Shown here: positions 45,529 through 58,135 of the stretch, one piece after another
Position numbering within the stretch: position 1 is the first letter of the stretch
How the letters are laid out: each line of letters starts with the position of its first letter
Assembly: GCA_017562135.1 (NCBI GenBank)
Contig: QEYB01001132.1
Span: forward strand, 146,598 to 210,597
DNA: 64,000 nucleotides
Source: Dipylidium caninum
Taxonomy: Eukaryota; Platyhelminthes; Cestoda; Cyclophyllidea; Dipylidiidae
Direction of reading: 5' to 3'
Made by a program: the position numbers and the translations under genes
Notes under the pieces: generated by a model
Told to the model about the DNA's origin: nothing
Databases searched by the model: none
Seen by the model: only the letters and a program-made list of their open reading frames with translations

Positions 45529-48500
45529 GAGTGTAAAAAGATTCTCTGAGTTTTGTGCATTTAATCTGGGTCTTTCCCCTCCTCCATCTGTATATTCTTG
45601 CTGTATTAAATCATGGAGATGTATTTTTTGATTATCATTGCAATTTGCTCAAGCTACGTATTAAATTTTTGCTTGCTAAACTGAAATTAGTAGTATGTGT
45701 TTCACTTTTTCGTTCCAGTCTGGTTTCAGCAGTCGGGTTGCCTGGGTTCCACAATCCAAACCGTTGGCTTTCATTTGGGCCATTCCTCTAACGATTCTGA
45801 CCTCCACCCTCTCGATCTGGGTGTCCTGGTTAGCTGTTTGAGGAATCTTAGGAGTTTACTTGTAAGTAGACCCGTCTATTTTTATCTTCAAGACTGTAAC
45901 TTTTCGCGGAATTCTCTAGAAGGCGTATTTTAGTTTTTTGGAATAAGTGATATCGTGCCGAATTGATAGATCCGTAATAATGGCCCGCAGACTGGATCAA
46001 AAACAAGAAGCAAAATTTGTCATTACTGTTGTGGTAACAAATGTCTATGTTTACTTTTTAAATGTGCAGTCGTTTGCCTTAAAGATGATTCTAGAGAGGG
46101 TAATACATTAACTCGACCGGAACCATTCAAACTCTAAGAATGCACATCACGTGCGCTAGAAGTTTTCACGTTAAAAGCCGTCGCCATTGCAACGTCATAC
46201 TACTCTCTTGCATCCCTTCTCCTCTCGACCGTGAAACGGTTAATTTTACGTGCCTTAGGTGTCTCGACGTCGCTGCCTTTAACGTCTTATGTAAGCATTT
46301 CTGACGGATCTGTAGGGTCAAGCTACCCTGGATTTGGTTGTGACATCGTCAGTCATGTCGAAGACAATCACTCCTTGAGATTGAGTGTAAGTGGAGTGGG
46401 TCCCTGTGATAGCCCACCTCTTAGCATCCATTGCGGACGGTCAAAGTGGGCACCGAGATTTCATTAAATAACCGCTAGAGGTTGCGTTCTATGCTTATAT
46501 TCGCGCCTGACACGGGTCAATCTTGCGCATCCTAGGGGGAGAGGATTAACAGAAGGATTTGGAGTGTTGAAGGTGCCCCAATATAGAATTTCTGAATTTA
46601 TGTAGACATCATGTCCCATGGAGATCGCTTGGGTCTTGATCGCATTCATGTTCGTGACATATTTTTCCCCATAGTTTCACCGCTTTTCGTTCCTTTGGAA
46701 CTAGAATAGGCCTGACACCGCACGCTTTTATTGTCCGGGAATTTTACTCGGTCCACGCGATGGAATGACAATGGTCGAAGCACCTCAGGAACCACGATTT
46801 GTCAAGTCCTGGTGAAAGTCAGTTCCGCATCTCTTTTCTACAAGGAAGCGTCTCCGTGGTGGCACCCCTCCTGATCAGTCATCAATTAGTCGGTTATTTC
46901 CACATGGAAGGAAGGAGATTCCCGTTGGCGATCGGAGGGGAAGTGGGGACACGTGGTGGATAGCGCTGGAGTACTCGGTCACAACCCAAGGCTTAGAATT
47001 AATTAGGTGAACAAATGTCCCCAGGCGGATAACTAACTTATACTGTGTAGAGGCTAATTAGGATCGGGAGTTAGGTAAATTGGGCAAATAAATAGGCATT
47101 ATTTTTGTCCTACCAGTTTTAATTGAAGGAAGTGAAACGCGCAAAAATAAGTTACGTCAATTCATGGAGTCGTGACCATCTCCGATGGGGTGAAACGAGC
47201 GCCAGATTTATGTGGAGTGTCTGTCTAGGAAGCATGACAGAAATGCGCATTAATACCAAAGCGGAGGAAGGTCTCTTTCTAAAACTCGAGACTTTTTTTT
47301 CAAGTCCATTCGCCCAGTCGAAGTCGAAAGCGTTGACAGTTTGTCCTCAAAACCGGATGGCTGTGTTACTCTTCCTCTCGGAGATTTCGGAGTTTGGGCT
47401 GATTTAGTGACGGTTTCCTTAGTTAATTATTGTGCCCTCACGGAGTTTTTGGTGCAACCGCCCACGATAATTGGTACTTTAACTTGGGTAATTGAGACCA
47501 CGGAATTCCCCGTGAAGGAGCTTTATTTGGACTGTGCCACCACGCACTCTCGGTGAACGGCTTCGCCAGTCTTTCTCGTTCCGCGAGCAAGGCGACTATC
47601 TCCCAATTTCACAACGACCATGTCGAAGGCCTCAATCGCTACGGACTTCATTCAATTAAAGCATCGTCCAGAAAGACAATTACTAGCAATTAATGATTTA
47701 GGAGGGCTGAATATAGATAATTTATGCTGTCACAATGGCGACAAGTAACCTCCTACTGTGAGATGGGAAGATAAAAAGGTTTAAAGGTCTTTGGCTTGCT
47801 GCAACAATCCGATCTCCTGTCCCACCGGTGCACTTTTCGTCGTTCTTCAGTCGGGGCGGAAGAATTGGACAGTCTTCCTGTCGCGAGCGGGGGCGGGACG
47901 TGGCGGAATACTGGGAAGGGGGGTGGAAAGGCACGGCCTAAAGGCGAAAAAGCTCCCTATTGCCTATCATCCTTCACACAGCATTGTCTAATGCGGCACT
48001 CTCTCGTGCCGGCACGGAGTGTTGCATTGCAAGGAGAGGAGATGAGCTACACCTTTCGTATTCTAAAAAATCCACAAATGATGCTATACCCTCGTTTTGG
48101 GATCAAAGTGATGCGGTGTCACCATGCCAACGCGACCACATATTAATCGGTCACTGGGACTGCCAGATGGTCTGAGAAGCGGCACCATAACTCGGGACGC
48201 TACCTCAACTCTCAGATATTTAGTGTACGCATGTGGGTGCTTTGGTGTCCTAACTTAATAAACACTGTTACAAAGGATTGACTGTTGAAGTGACTTCCTC
48301 GCATCCATGCTGCTTAATTTCAGTCCCGTGAGTAGTATAATTTTGCGTTTTTTGGAATTTCTCTTCTCTCCCTCAATCAACCGTTACCTCACAGTGCCTA
48401 GTATTGACACGAATGTCTATACACGAAGGTTGAGTGAAGAAGGTGAGCATAGTCGTCACGTATATGTGACGCCTGAGATTGATGCTTCAGCTCCTACCCA

Positions 48501-49616
48501 ACATGGTTAAATTATGCGGTCGAGAACATATGCACTTAGGTTCATACTCTGCCTCGAGATAAGTGGACATTAGTGGCAGCGCGAGTTAGAGCCTACATCC
48601 ATCGGAATGGTTTCTGATAAACTCTAGCACTTCCGCTGCGCTGGCAGTCAGCGCCGTGGGGAGGCCAGAACGAAGGTGAGGGGAGGACAGGGAACCACGG
48701 AAGTAATAAAAGCTGTAAGTGGTTCGCAGATCTCATGAATGTGAACATAAAAATGATAATTATTATTGGTGAAATGGCTATTGCCACTCGTACCCACGCA
48801 CTTAAGTAGGCTTGTCAGCAACTCCGTGAAATCGGGCCTGGGCCTGGGCGGGGCGTGGTGGGGCGATGTGGAGGGTGAAGGAGAAAGTGCTTTCACTCAT
48901 CTTCTTAATCCGACCCATCTGCCATTCACACAGTCGCCTTTTCATGCCTCCCTAATGCTGCCCTAAGTGCCAGGCCGGAGGCAGTGATGGGCAACCCGAG
49001 GTTCCTGCGACCACTTGTGTTTGATTCCCACCCCATCCATCCCATTCACTCCACCCCCAGCCTCTCTTCCTCTGTCCCTCTTGCTCTCCTCCTCTACGTG
49101 CAGTCGCGGCCCTCCAGGTCATGTTTACATGAGGATGCCCTCATACGGGGTGAATAAAATTTAAACTCCTCCTCCTCTCTCCCTCAACTCCTTTTTCTCT
49201 ATATATATATGCTCGTGTTTTTTTCTTTAACTTCGCCCCATTGCGCGCATTCACTTTGATTTTAAATTTAGCCGAGGTTAAACATCTGCCAGGCGTCCCT
49301 ACCAACCAACTCAACTCAACAATAGCTTTACACTTCACTTCATCCTTAATTTCGAGGCATTTTGGGCAATTTGAGAGGCATCGTCCCAATGAGAAGGCGT
49401 CTGTCTGCAGAGACAGGCGACATAAGCGTTCAGGTACTTTGCTCTTCCCGTGACTGTGGCAGATTAAGTGCGGCGCGACCGTAGAGAACAAACAACAGGG
49501 TTTGGTGACAATATCGTGACGATGCAACAAGATCTTTATGTCTCTTGACTTACAATGATTAAGTAAATCAAGATATTACCACTCTGGCTCGTCAAAGACC
49601 TCATTTTACGACTAAC
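45529..49616. other. Gene-poor intergenic region
   Basis: About 4 kb with no supportable gene. Open frames (such as 47123-47407 and 47796-48146) overlap on both strands and show no domain or splice context. An ATTAAA near 45604 may end the SWIM transcript. Confidence 0.4.
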
Positions 49617-49887
49617 ATGAGTGCTTCAGCACTGGGGCGATATGTTATCCTTCCTACATCACTCTCTTTGTCTCTTACTCCTTCCCTACTCCGTACACGT
49701 TTGAGTAGGTTGTCTCATTCACTGAAAATGATCGAAAGAGACGATAGTGGCTTCCTAAGCGAAGGAGGAGGAAGAGGAGGAGAAGGCAGTAGAGACACTC
49801 CAGAGGCGCCACATCCCCGATTTTCCCCTTCGGGAGACCAATCAACATTGAACAAACTCCACCGCACCTCGCATGGGAACCTTCAAG
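49617..49887 (+). CDS. Possible first exon of an unknown gene
   Basis: An ATG-initiated open stretch of about 90 codons ends at a good donor, cttcaag/gtaaca. The second half (MIERDDSGFLSEGGG, then a Pro/Ser-rich part) looks like an intrinsically disordered N-terminus. I could not find a following exon on the plus strand in the window, so this may be chance. Confidence 0.22.
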
Positions 49888-50187
49888 GTAACAATGGTTA
49901 AATTTTGTCGTAATTTATTTTAAACACGTACATCGACCATCGGTCTTGTCGACATGAGCAGTTGGAGGGAATCACAGAATAATATTTGCGACTGGACAAT
50001 GCAGAAGCATCGTTAAACCATTTCAATGGAGGGGACATACTAATTTTGGTCGGGCGGCGAAGGAAGAGGCGGAAAACAAACAATGGAGAGAAGAAGTGAC
50101 ACTTCTCAAGCCCCGGAAATGTGTCTCGAGGGGGGGGGGCAAAAAATTAGGTAGGGATTTTACAGACAAGAAGGAATTGCACAGCCG

Positions 50188-53100
50188 TCATTGACCGAGG
50201 GAGGCGTTTTTATTTTCCACAACTACAGACTGATTGCAGTCGCTTATGAGGTAAATCCATGCGGGCGGAGCGTTGCGCGCTGTCGAAGCACAGTCCAGAC
50301 AGGTGATCAGGGAATTCGTGTAGGATGGTTTCACTTGACGTCGATTTAATGTTTGATTGGGTGACACGACCTCGACAATTTCATCCTTATCGCTCGTCTC
50401 CTCTTGATCTACAACGGGGTTTACCGTTTCGCATGAGTCAGATGAGTTGATTAATTCATTGGCCCAACAGAGGACGGCCAGAGGTATTTGGCTCCAGTGG
50501 AAGAATTTTTTGGCCCGGACGCTGGTTTTGCGGAACATCTTTGGAGGCCAACAGCTACTCGCGGTCCACATTTGGTAGTTTGTGGCGTACTCCAGCACGT
50601 TGTTGGGGTCGAGGTCGGCAATCGCGGTGAGGGCTAGACACTCATTGAGCGGGGAGAGGAGACAGATGAAGGATTGTCCTCTGCTGAGGTGCACTTTATG
50701 TAGTAGTTCCGGTTGATATGGTAACCGTGACTTTATCCACCCATCGGAAAAGAATGTATCCTTATCAACGACTTCAGTGCTCTGCATTTTGTCGTCTGAT
50801 TTCTTCTTTCGATGACATTTAGGCTCTGGTGAGTTATAGGTCGCCTTTGTGGTATTGAAGAGTCGAAGAAAACGGTTGTTAAAGGTTTGCTGAAAGTGTC
50901 GCGATCCACCCAGAATACAAAGACGATCAATGTCGTAGGAAGTGAAGCATACTGGCCTCAAGAGGTCAAATGACTTCACGTCTTCTGCGCGGTCTTCTTC
51001 CTGCCGGACACGCAATTCGATCACATTTAGGGTCCACGAATTTCTCTTCTTCATTGATGTCCTAAGTTATAACAAGACGCAAAATAAGTAGAACATGTGA
51101 AAACCTGAAAGAATTTTTTAAAAAATTCAATATAATTTCGAAATTTCATAGTTGGCCAATCAGCTCTGGAATAATGCGCCGTTGCAGCCAATGAAAAGCG
51201 AGTTGATCTCAATCTTTACAAAACCATTAATTAAATAATAAATTTTTGCTGAGGCTCGAGCTATATGAGGGTCTCCTCAATGCAATGGACAGATTTGTGA
51301 TATGAACCACCAAATAGGTACGAAGTAGTAGTTTTGAAATAAGTAACAAAGTGGAAACTACGAAACGGGCACCGAATATAATCCGAAAATCAGTTTTTTG
51401 TTATATTCGATCGAAACAATTCTCAATCGCATTTCCGACTTTCTACCACGATTTGGAAAGCTGTACATGACTTTGTGAAATAGGTACTTACTTTCAAAGC
51501 TAAGTAATGAATCAAAGCCATTAATGATACCATTTTAGTTGTTGTATTGTTTTTCCTGAAAGTAATTTACAATTATGAAAAAAGGTAGTAATCGGTGAGT
51601 GAAATATCGGGTGAATGTGGAGGATGTGGTAAAATCTCATATCTTTGTGAAGTCAGTTTGTCAGGAGTACTTGAAGCTTCACGTGGTCGTCGTTCAGCGT
51701 TATCATGTGTGCTCAATCTCCCGTTCGACCGTCTGTAATGGCGTCACGTGGTCGTGCGGCTAGGTGACATGAGTTCAATTGTTGTTATTTGTCATTTATT
51801 GTACTCCGATGTTCTAAAACAGCCGCCTGAGTGACTAGTTCGTAGTCTAGACGAGAGTCCCGAATATTTCTATGCGCGGGTCAGGTTTCACAATCGTCGT
51901 CAGGTGTCCTGACGCCACTCAAATCGTCAGAACGAAATTTCTTGGACCAGTCTCGAGCATTTTTCCTTTATTACTGGAACAATCTCCGAATGCCTCATCA
52001 ACGTTTTTTGAAGCTCGTTGAACTACGCTTTGATTTAATTTAAACTCATATAAAAATTTTAGGAAATGAGTAAAAAAATGCCTTCAAATCGAACACTTTC
52101 AGCAAAGTATTCCTCTCAGTCGCAAATAAACATAGAGGAAAGGTAAAGAACGCATTTTTGCCACTTCCGTTTCCCAGACAAAAATTCTCAACAGTAAAAC
52201 GCAAATGACGTTGAAAAGCGTCTCAACTCTTTAGTCTGACTCTGAGAATTCCTGTAAATCCCAGTCAGCCTGATGTTGCATGATCGAGAGGTCCCCAACA
52301 TGGCCGGATTCCAAGAAACCGGCACAAATGTCTTACACCCGGTCGAATCTCCTCGTCTCATAGCAGGTGGGGACAGAAAGTTCGCGCTTTCCCCTCACAT
52401 TCCGGTCATAGGCAGGGGAGTTGGTATAAAAGTGGTTTGTAACTTCTCTATGTGTTAATTCCAAGTATAAAGTCAACCTCCTCGAAGCTTAATTGACTTG
52501 ACCGGATTTACAGAGTATATTACGGTGCGACGATGAACAAGGTGTTGTGTACCCACCTGGAGGCGGTTATTAATTTACTTCCAGTTCAAAGAAGAGACCG
52601 AAAAGCGAGGCTTCGGACATGCCCCTTCCGGTCTCAGGTACATCACATCCTAAACCAAACATAATTCCTTCTCAGCCCGCCTACCTCCACCCTGACCAGC
52701 CCGTAGGTGTCGCCCGAGGCTTTCGCCATTCATCCGTAGCTGCTTCCTGCTGGCTAAAGTCCCCACCAAGTTATGTGCACCAAAATGCGCCCAAGTAAAC
52801 TAATCGGAGTCGCAATTCCAAATGGGGAGTATATAAAAAGGTGATTTGGGGGGATTTTCGGGGTGAAGGCGATGCTGGAAGCTGGGAAAGGGGATCAGGG
52901 AATGGAGAAGAAGGAGAACTTTCCTGTGTTATGACACGGTTCGAAAAAATGGAACGTAAAACTAAAACAGCGTGTTTACTTCCCTTGCCCCGTTCCGTCC
53001 CGTCGTGTCTCTATACTCTTTTGCAAAGAGGACAAGTCGCAACATAAGACCAATCCCGGAATGGGATCACATTCAGGGAGGTTTTGTCATCCCACGTCGC

Positions 53101-56100
53101 AAAATGTATCGTCCTCGCCTCGCATAATCGCAGCTTCGTGTAGAGACACTGATTCGCCTCCCGCCATGCCCTTCGGTGGACTGGGCATCTGAACTAGTCC
53201 CTTGTTTATCCTCCCCTTCCCGCCAATCGACAAGAGTGGAGTGGGAAATTTTCAAACCTGTGTCTTCGTAGTCATCTAATTTTCAAAAACGGCGGGATCG
53301 GTTGACTCGGTACACTTGGAGATGAATCCACTTTTGACGCAATTTAAAGGCTCCCGTAGCCTCAAAGTTTAAAAAGCATCTTTTAATTCACAACATGTAA
53401 GTGCAAGATTGATGCGGTGGGACGATAAAGTCGGTCCAAATGCGAGGCAGCGCGGAAGAACGGACAGTTGGAAACTATTTTGGGTCGAAAAAAATGCAGA
53501 ACTTTAATTCGAGTCAGAGGAGGCTGACAGGCTCCCTCCTGACGCTGTCCACATCTCTGAGTGAAACTGGTCTTCTGCCCGGCGGTCAAACTGCGTCGCA
53601 GTTAGCATCATATTCTTTTCCCTGTGGACGAATTATTCAAGTTGAGGGTGTTGAATTATTAAGCGGTAGAGAAGAAAGAATGAAAGAAAGAAAAAAGGAA
53701 ACCTGCATGAAGCGTTTGATGAAGTGACGCGAGGAGGCACTAAGTCATTTAATTAGCTTGTCACATCAGGGTCAGCCATAAAGTGTGCCCTTCTTCCTTC
53801 CTCGCCACCGCCCCGCCTCCCGCCTCTCAGGTTTTGCCAATTAATTTCTCCCCTTCCAAATCACACACAAAAACTCTCTCTCGCGCCCCCCCCCTTCGTC
53901 TAACTTGACACGTTTATGGCCAAGTTAAAGTACCAACTCCACACCACCGTGAGGAGATAGATGAGGAGATGAGGAGATGAGGCCCTCACCTGGGTAAGTG
54001 GCGGTGGGGGCTAGCGAAGGGTAGCGGGGGCGGCGAGCAGAGGAAAATTGGACTTATTCAAGCTGTGTTTTTAACAGAGGCAAATTTAGCGTATGCTTCA
54101 ACTCGAGATAATGGAAGAGAGGTTGGGAATAGACGAGTTAGCGTTGGAGACGATTAATACAGGCTTTGTTGGTTAGAGAAAGGAACTTACGATTTCCTTC
54201 TCGAAAACCAATAAGCCCTTATCGTAGGGACTGCTGTAGACATTCAAGAAAGCCGTCTTCCGCCATCCCAGGAGAGTGAGAACGCCAATTAATCGTCCAA
54301 TCATGTATTGTGCCGCGAGAAAATTGTCCTTATTCCACTCAGGAATACAAAATGGTGTTCCATTGAGTTTAATCTCGGTAAAGTGAAGTCCATCGTCGAC
54401 GTGATCAGGATGAGAGAATGAAATTTGCTTTTCACTGGCCACGCCAGAGAGCCAGAGATTCTGAAGTAATTGTGTTATCCATGTGGAGAAGGTTTGAGTT
54501 CCCCCGTACACCCGGAAGGTGTTCTGATGGCACAACGAGAAGCAAATACGAATGACGCCTTCCTTTGAGGCGGTGATGGATGGATCTTGTTTTAGGAAGA
54601 AAAGTGTATCCAGCAGACCTCGAATGTTGGCACGACACTCGAAGGTGAATCCGAGGGGATCGAGGACATTGATGAGAGTCAATATGAGGTAGGGTGTTAA
54701 ATCTGAATACTCCTTGTAAGAGTCCCAAGGGTGTCCTTCAAATTCTATCAGGAAGGAGGATGATTCCTCCTCTTCCACATCTGCTCTGGACTCGCGTTTC
54801 CTTCCAATATCAGCCAATGCAAGGGAATTCTTGATCTCACGCAAGACAATTCGTTGTGGCCATACCTAAACGAAAATGATGTTAAAATGAAATGGAAATT
54901 CTTTAAAAAGGGGAAAGACACAAATGTAAACCAAAAAGTGTTATTTGATTTCCATAATACTATTTAGCAGTTTCGTGGCATTTTCACTCATACCCCAACT
55001 GGTAAATAAAGGGCATTCCGAGTGGAAGTTAGGAGAACTTTACTGGGAATTTTTACACCATTTGACAATGACGCTGCTGAAGGAGCCAATAAGCTTACTG
55101 CAGAGTAGTCAGGTCATGTCGAAATAACTGTAATTAACCAATCATTTGACGCAATAAAATGCCGAGCTGTGAAGGGAAATCAGAGTTGGGGGCGCCGGGG
55201 GTGAGGGGTGGGGGGCAGAGGGAGGGGAACACGCAAAGAGAATGTAGTGGAAAGGTGGGAAAGAGCGAAAATACATTCACAAAATGCCCGCTTCTGTGCG
55301 TGTGTGTGTGTGCCCCAATTGGGGCACGTGCTGCATTTTTCACGGGACCAATCAGCACGCTGATCGATAATCGGTGCTTGAACTATAATTAGCACGTATG
55401 GAAAGAGGTGAAACCGAATGGAAAGGGAAAAGAAGAAATACAGTAAACCGATACGGTCGTTTTATCATTTTCTTTTAACCAAAAGGCGAACTACTGTAAA
55501 TTTCTTTAAGCTTTGTGTACATGCATGTAACTTTACGTCTCCACCCGTACGAATGACTAATCTTCCTCATAAAACTTCACCTTCGCATATAAAACAAATG
55601 AATATTGACTTAAGTGGATGAAAAATTACCAGAATAAAATTGTATAAAACCTTCTAACTTGTTTTGCGCAGAGATTAAACGGAAAACCGAACTCCTTTTT
55701 GTCCCAGTCACCCAAGCATTGATCAGAGCGAATATTTGAGAGGATGAAAGGGAGAACAAATCCCTTTGTGATTCTCTGAGAGGATTTGTTTGACTTACGA
55801 AAATAAAAATAGGAAAATTGGACTCTTTAGTTCGCTACCGGTTGCACAGCCAATTTATGGAACAGTTAAACAAATGATCTTGAAGCTCCCCGCACATTAT
55901 TTGATATCTGCCGTATTTTAACTAGTGCCAATAGTGCACCCTTGTTTTAGACGGCATTACATCATTCCACAACAACACGAGTAGTATTTTCAACTCTACA
56001 GTTGAGATAAGTTGAAGAAAAAATGTCAACGACAGCCCATTGGAAATTGTTGTTAAGCCCGTTAACTCACTTTGTGAAGTGGATTATCGTCGTGATGTGC

Positions 56101-58135
56101 TGGTGGCCAGGACGTTTGTTGAGTGACGGCAGCGTGGATGGGTGACTGGGATTTAGGGGTTTGAGACGCACATAGATGTCAACTGTGAGTCTATTACTCG
56201 GTTGAACCCAATGGACTTGACATTTTTGGATTTCACAGCCACTTGTGTTGAGTTAGAAGGGAGCGATTTCTTGACACGTAAAAGACAACAGTGGTTTTGT
56301 AGCCGAATGGTAAAATTGGAATAGACAACTGATTAGTCCTTCTTTTAACCCCCTCAAGTTATCAAGAAGGCGGCCTTAACGATAGGCGGATTATGATCAA
56401 GCCGTAAAAGCAATCAAAAGTCAACAAGTCAGCAACAATTACAAGCCTCCATCCAGGCGGAGGTATGTCAATTAACACAGCTTTTTTGGGATATCGCTGC
56501 TGGCAATCAAACCGCGCTAAGGCAAATACCACTCATTTGCGGTAAGATGTACAGTCGAATTGTCGAAAAATAGCTGTGTAAGTAATGGAGAAGAAGGAGG
56601 AGGCAAACGGGCAAACAAATGTGGGACACACCATCGTCTTCACAGTACCCAGCGACTTCGGTTTATCATTTCAACCTCTTACCATGCCCTTGGCTTCGGC
56701 CCACAACCTCCGCTCTTGGGCTCTTTAAGGCTGCAGGGGAGGAGAATGTTTATGGGGTTGTGCCCTCCAGATGAGTCTAGCATTGCAGGATAAATAATGC
56801 TTCGTACCTTAATTTTAGTAATTTTGTACAACCGCACATGATTGCGGTGTGGCCAAATATGTGGGCTGTTAATATCCAACAGTATAAAAATTAAGCCAGT
56901 CCTACTGAATAATTAATTGGCAGGAGGAGGGATGTTAGTCATACGCGCTCGGGTGGAAATTTTAATAAGATATTTTGTGAACTGCAAACATGAGTTAATT
57001 ATGCCGAAGTTAAAGATATCGAAATTGGTTAAAAATCACCGAAATAAAATGTGAGAAAATTTTGAATTTTTTGCCATAGTTAAAGTGGAAGTAGATAAAA
57101 TTGGTAGTAATTTCTGGAAATCCGTTCGCTCACACTGGAAAAAGGGTAGACCCTTTGGCATCTCGGGGTACGGAGCGGCAGAAGCCGGGGGGGGGGCGAG
57201 GAAAGGGCGTTTGGGGGGGCGGGGATTGCTCGATGGAGACTGACGAAACAACTCAAAGGTATTAACTAAAACGAGGAGCATTTGAGAATAAAATCTCGGA
57301 TGCAGAATTGTCACTGTAACTTTTGATTAATTGCCCCAGGCATTTGCTTAGGTGTAGGACCGGATACAATGAGAGATGAAATGTTATTTCGACTATTGCT
57401 TATTTCTGAAAGACTTCACATCTGCCATCGGTGGGGAATAGTAAAGGAAAAGCCGTAGAATTTCAGTGACTGGGATATCGTGTGTGAACTTCTCACCTTT
57501 TGGAATTCCTTTACTAACTCAGATGCGAGTTTTTCCGGGGAATTTATACAGTACAGACGATTCCAACCTTCGAGGCCGAAGACTAACATCCTTTTGCTTG
57601 GATAAAATCCTAACCCTTTACTGGGCCTGGCAAAAAATGTTTTCGGAGCCGTGGGTCTTCGTATCTGACAATCTCCCATCAGCTTATGCAGGCTCGCGAT
57701 TCGTTGCCCTTCCAGTTTACAGCGAAAGAGACACGTGCTAGCCTCGGTACCGCGGACAAAGTGGCCAGCTGCCACCATCTCGTAGTCCATTGAGTAGAGG
57801 TAAGCCACCATCATCGTGACGAAGTGGTGCGCTGATTCAGCCACCTCAATCGACTGGTAAATAGGGGAGAAGGTGAAAGGCTCAGTGGGAATACGGAATA
57901 CGGTATTTCTTAGGGCGGGAGGCGGCTGGCCGTCATTGTTCCTGCGATGCTTCGGAGGAGCATCACAATGGCGCTCCAGACTCTTAACGTGCGGCCAAAT
58001 TTGATTTAGTAGAGATCGAATAAAGTCGACAAATTGCGGAGGTCCTTGGCATATCCACAATTCGTCTGTCGGGCGGAAGGTCACAGCAATGTAGTTTGGC
58101 GGAAAGGGAGTGTAAAACGAATGACAACTTCCCAT
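50188..58135 (-). CDS. Unrecognised gene or cluster with three diverged copies of one domain
   Basis: Three large minus-strand exons share a pattern I do not recognise: 57497-58135 (ATG at 58135, 213 codons), 54191-54865 (225 codons) and 50188-51061 (ends TGA). Exon 1 ends CAAAAG/gtgaga and exon 2 begins after tttag, both in phase 0, so they can be one transcript; if the exon 1 donor is not used, that frame stops at 57416. Exon 2 ends phase 0 (aaatc/gtaagt), but exon 3 after cttag needs two leading bases, so either a small exon is missed between them, another acceptor is used, or exon 3 is a separate gene starting at the ATG at 51054. The shared unit is a strand, a Gly, then an amphipathic helix: AVTFRPTDELWICQGPPQF ... 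LLNQIW, RICFSLCHQNTFRVYGGTQ ... LLQNLW, and CFTSYDIDRLCILGGSRHF ... FLRLF. A second shared block follows about 60-100 residues later (PFTFSPIYQSIEVAESA / PFCIPEWNKDNFLAAQ). No signal peptide, membrane segment or known motif is evident. Confidence 0.55.
57187..57224 (+). other. G-rich tract able to form a G-quadruplex
   Basis: Four G runs of at least three (about 10, 3, 8 and 4 G) lie within 40 bp on the plus strand, inside the first intron of the minus-strand triple-repeat gene. Confidence 0.6.
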
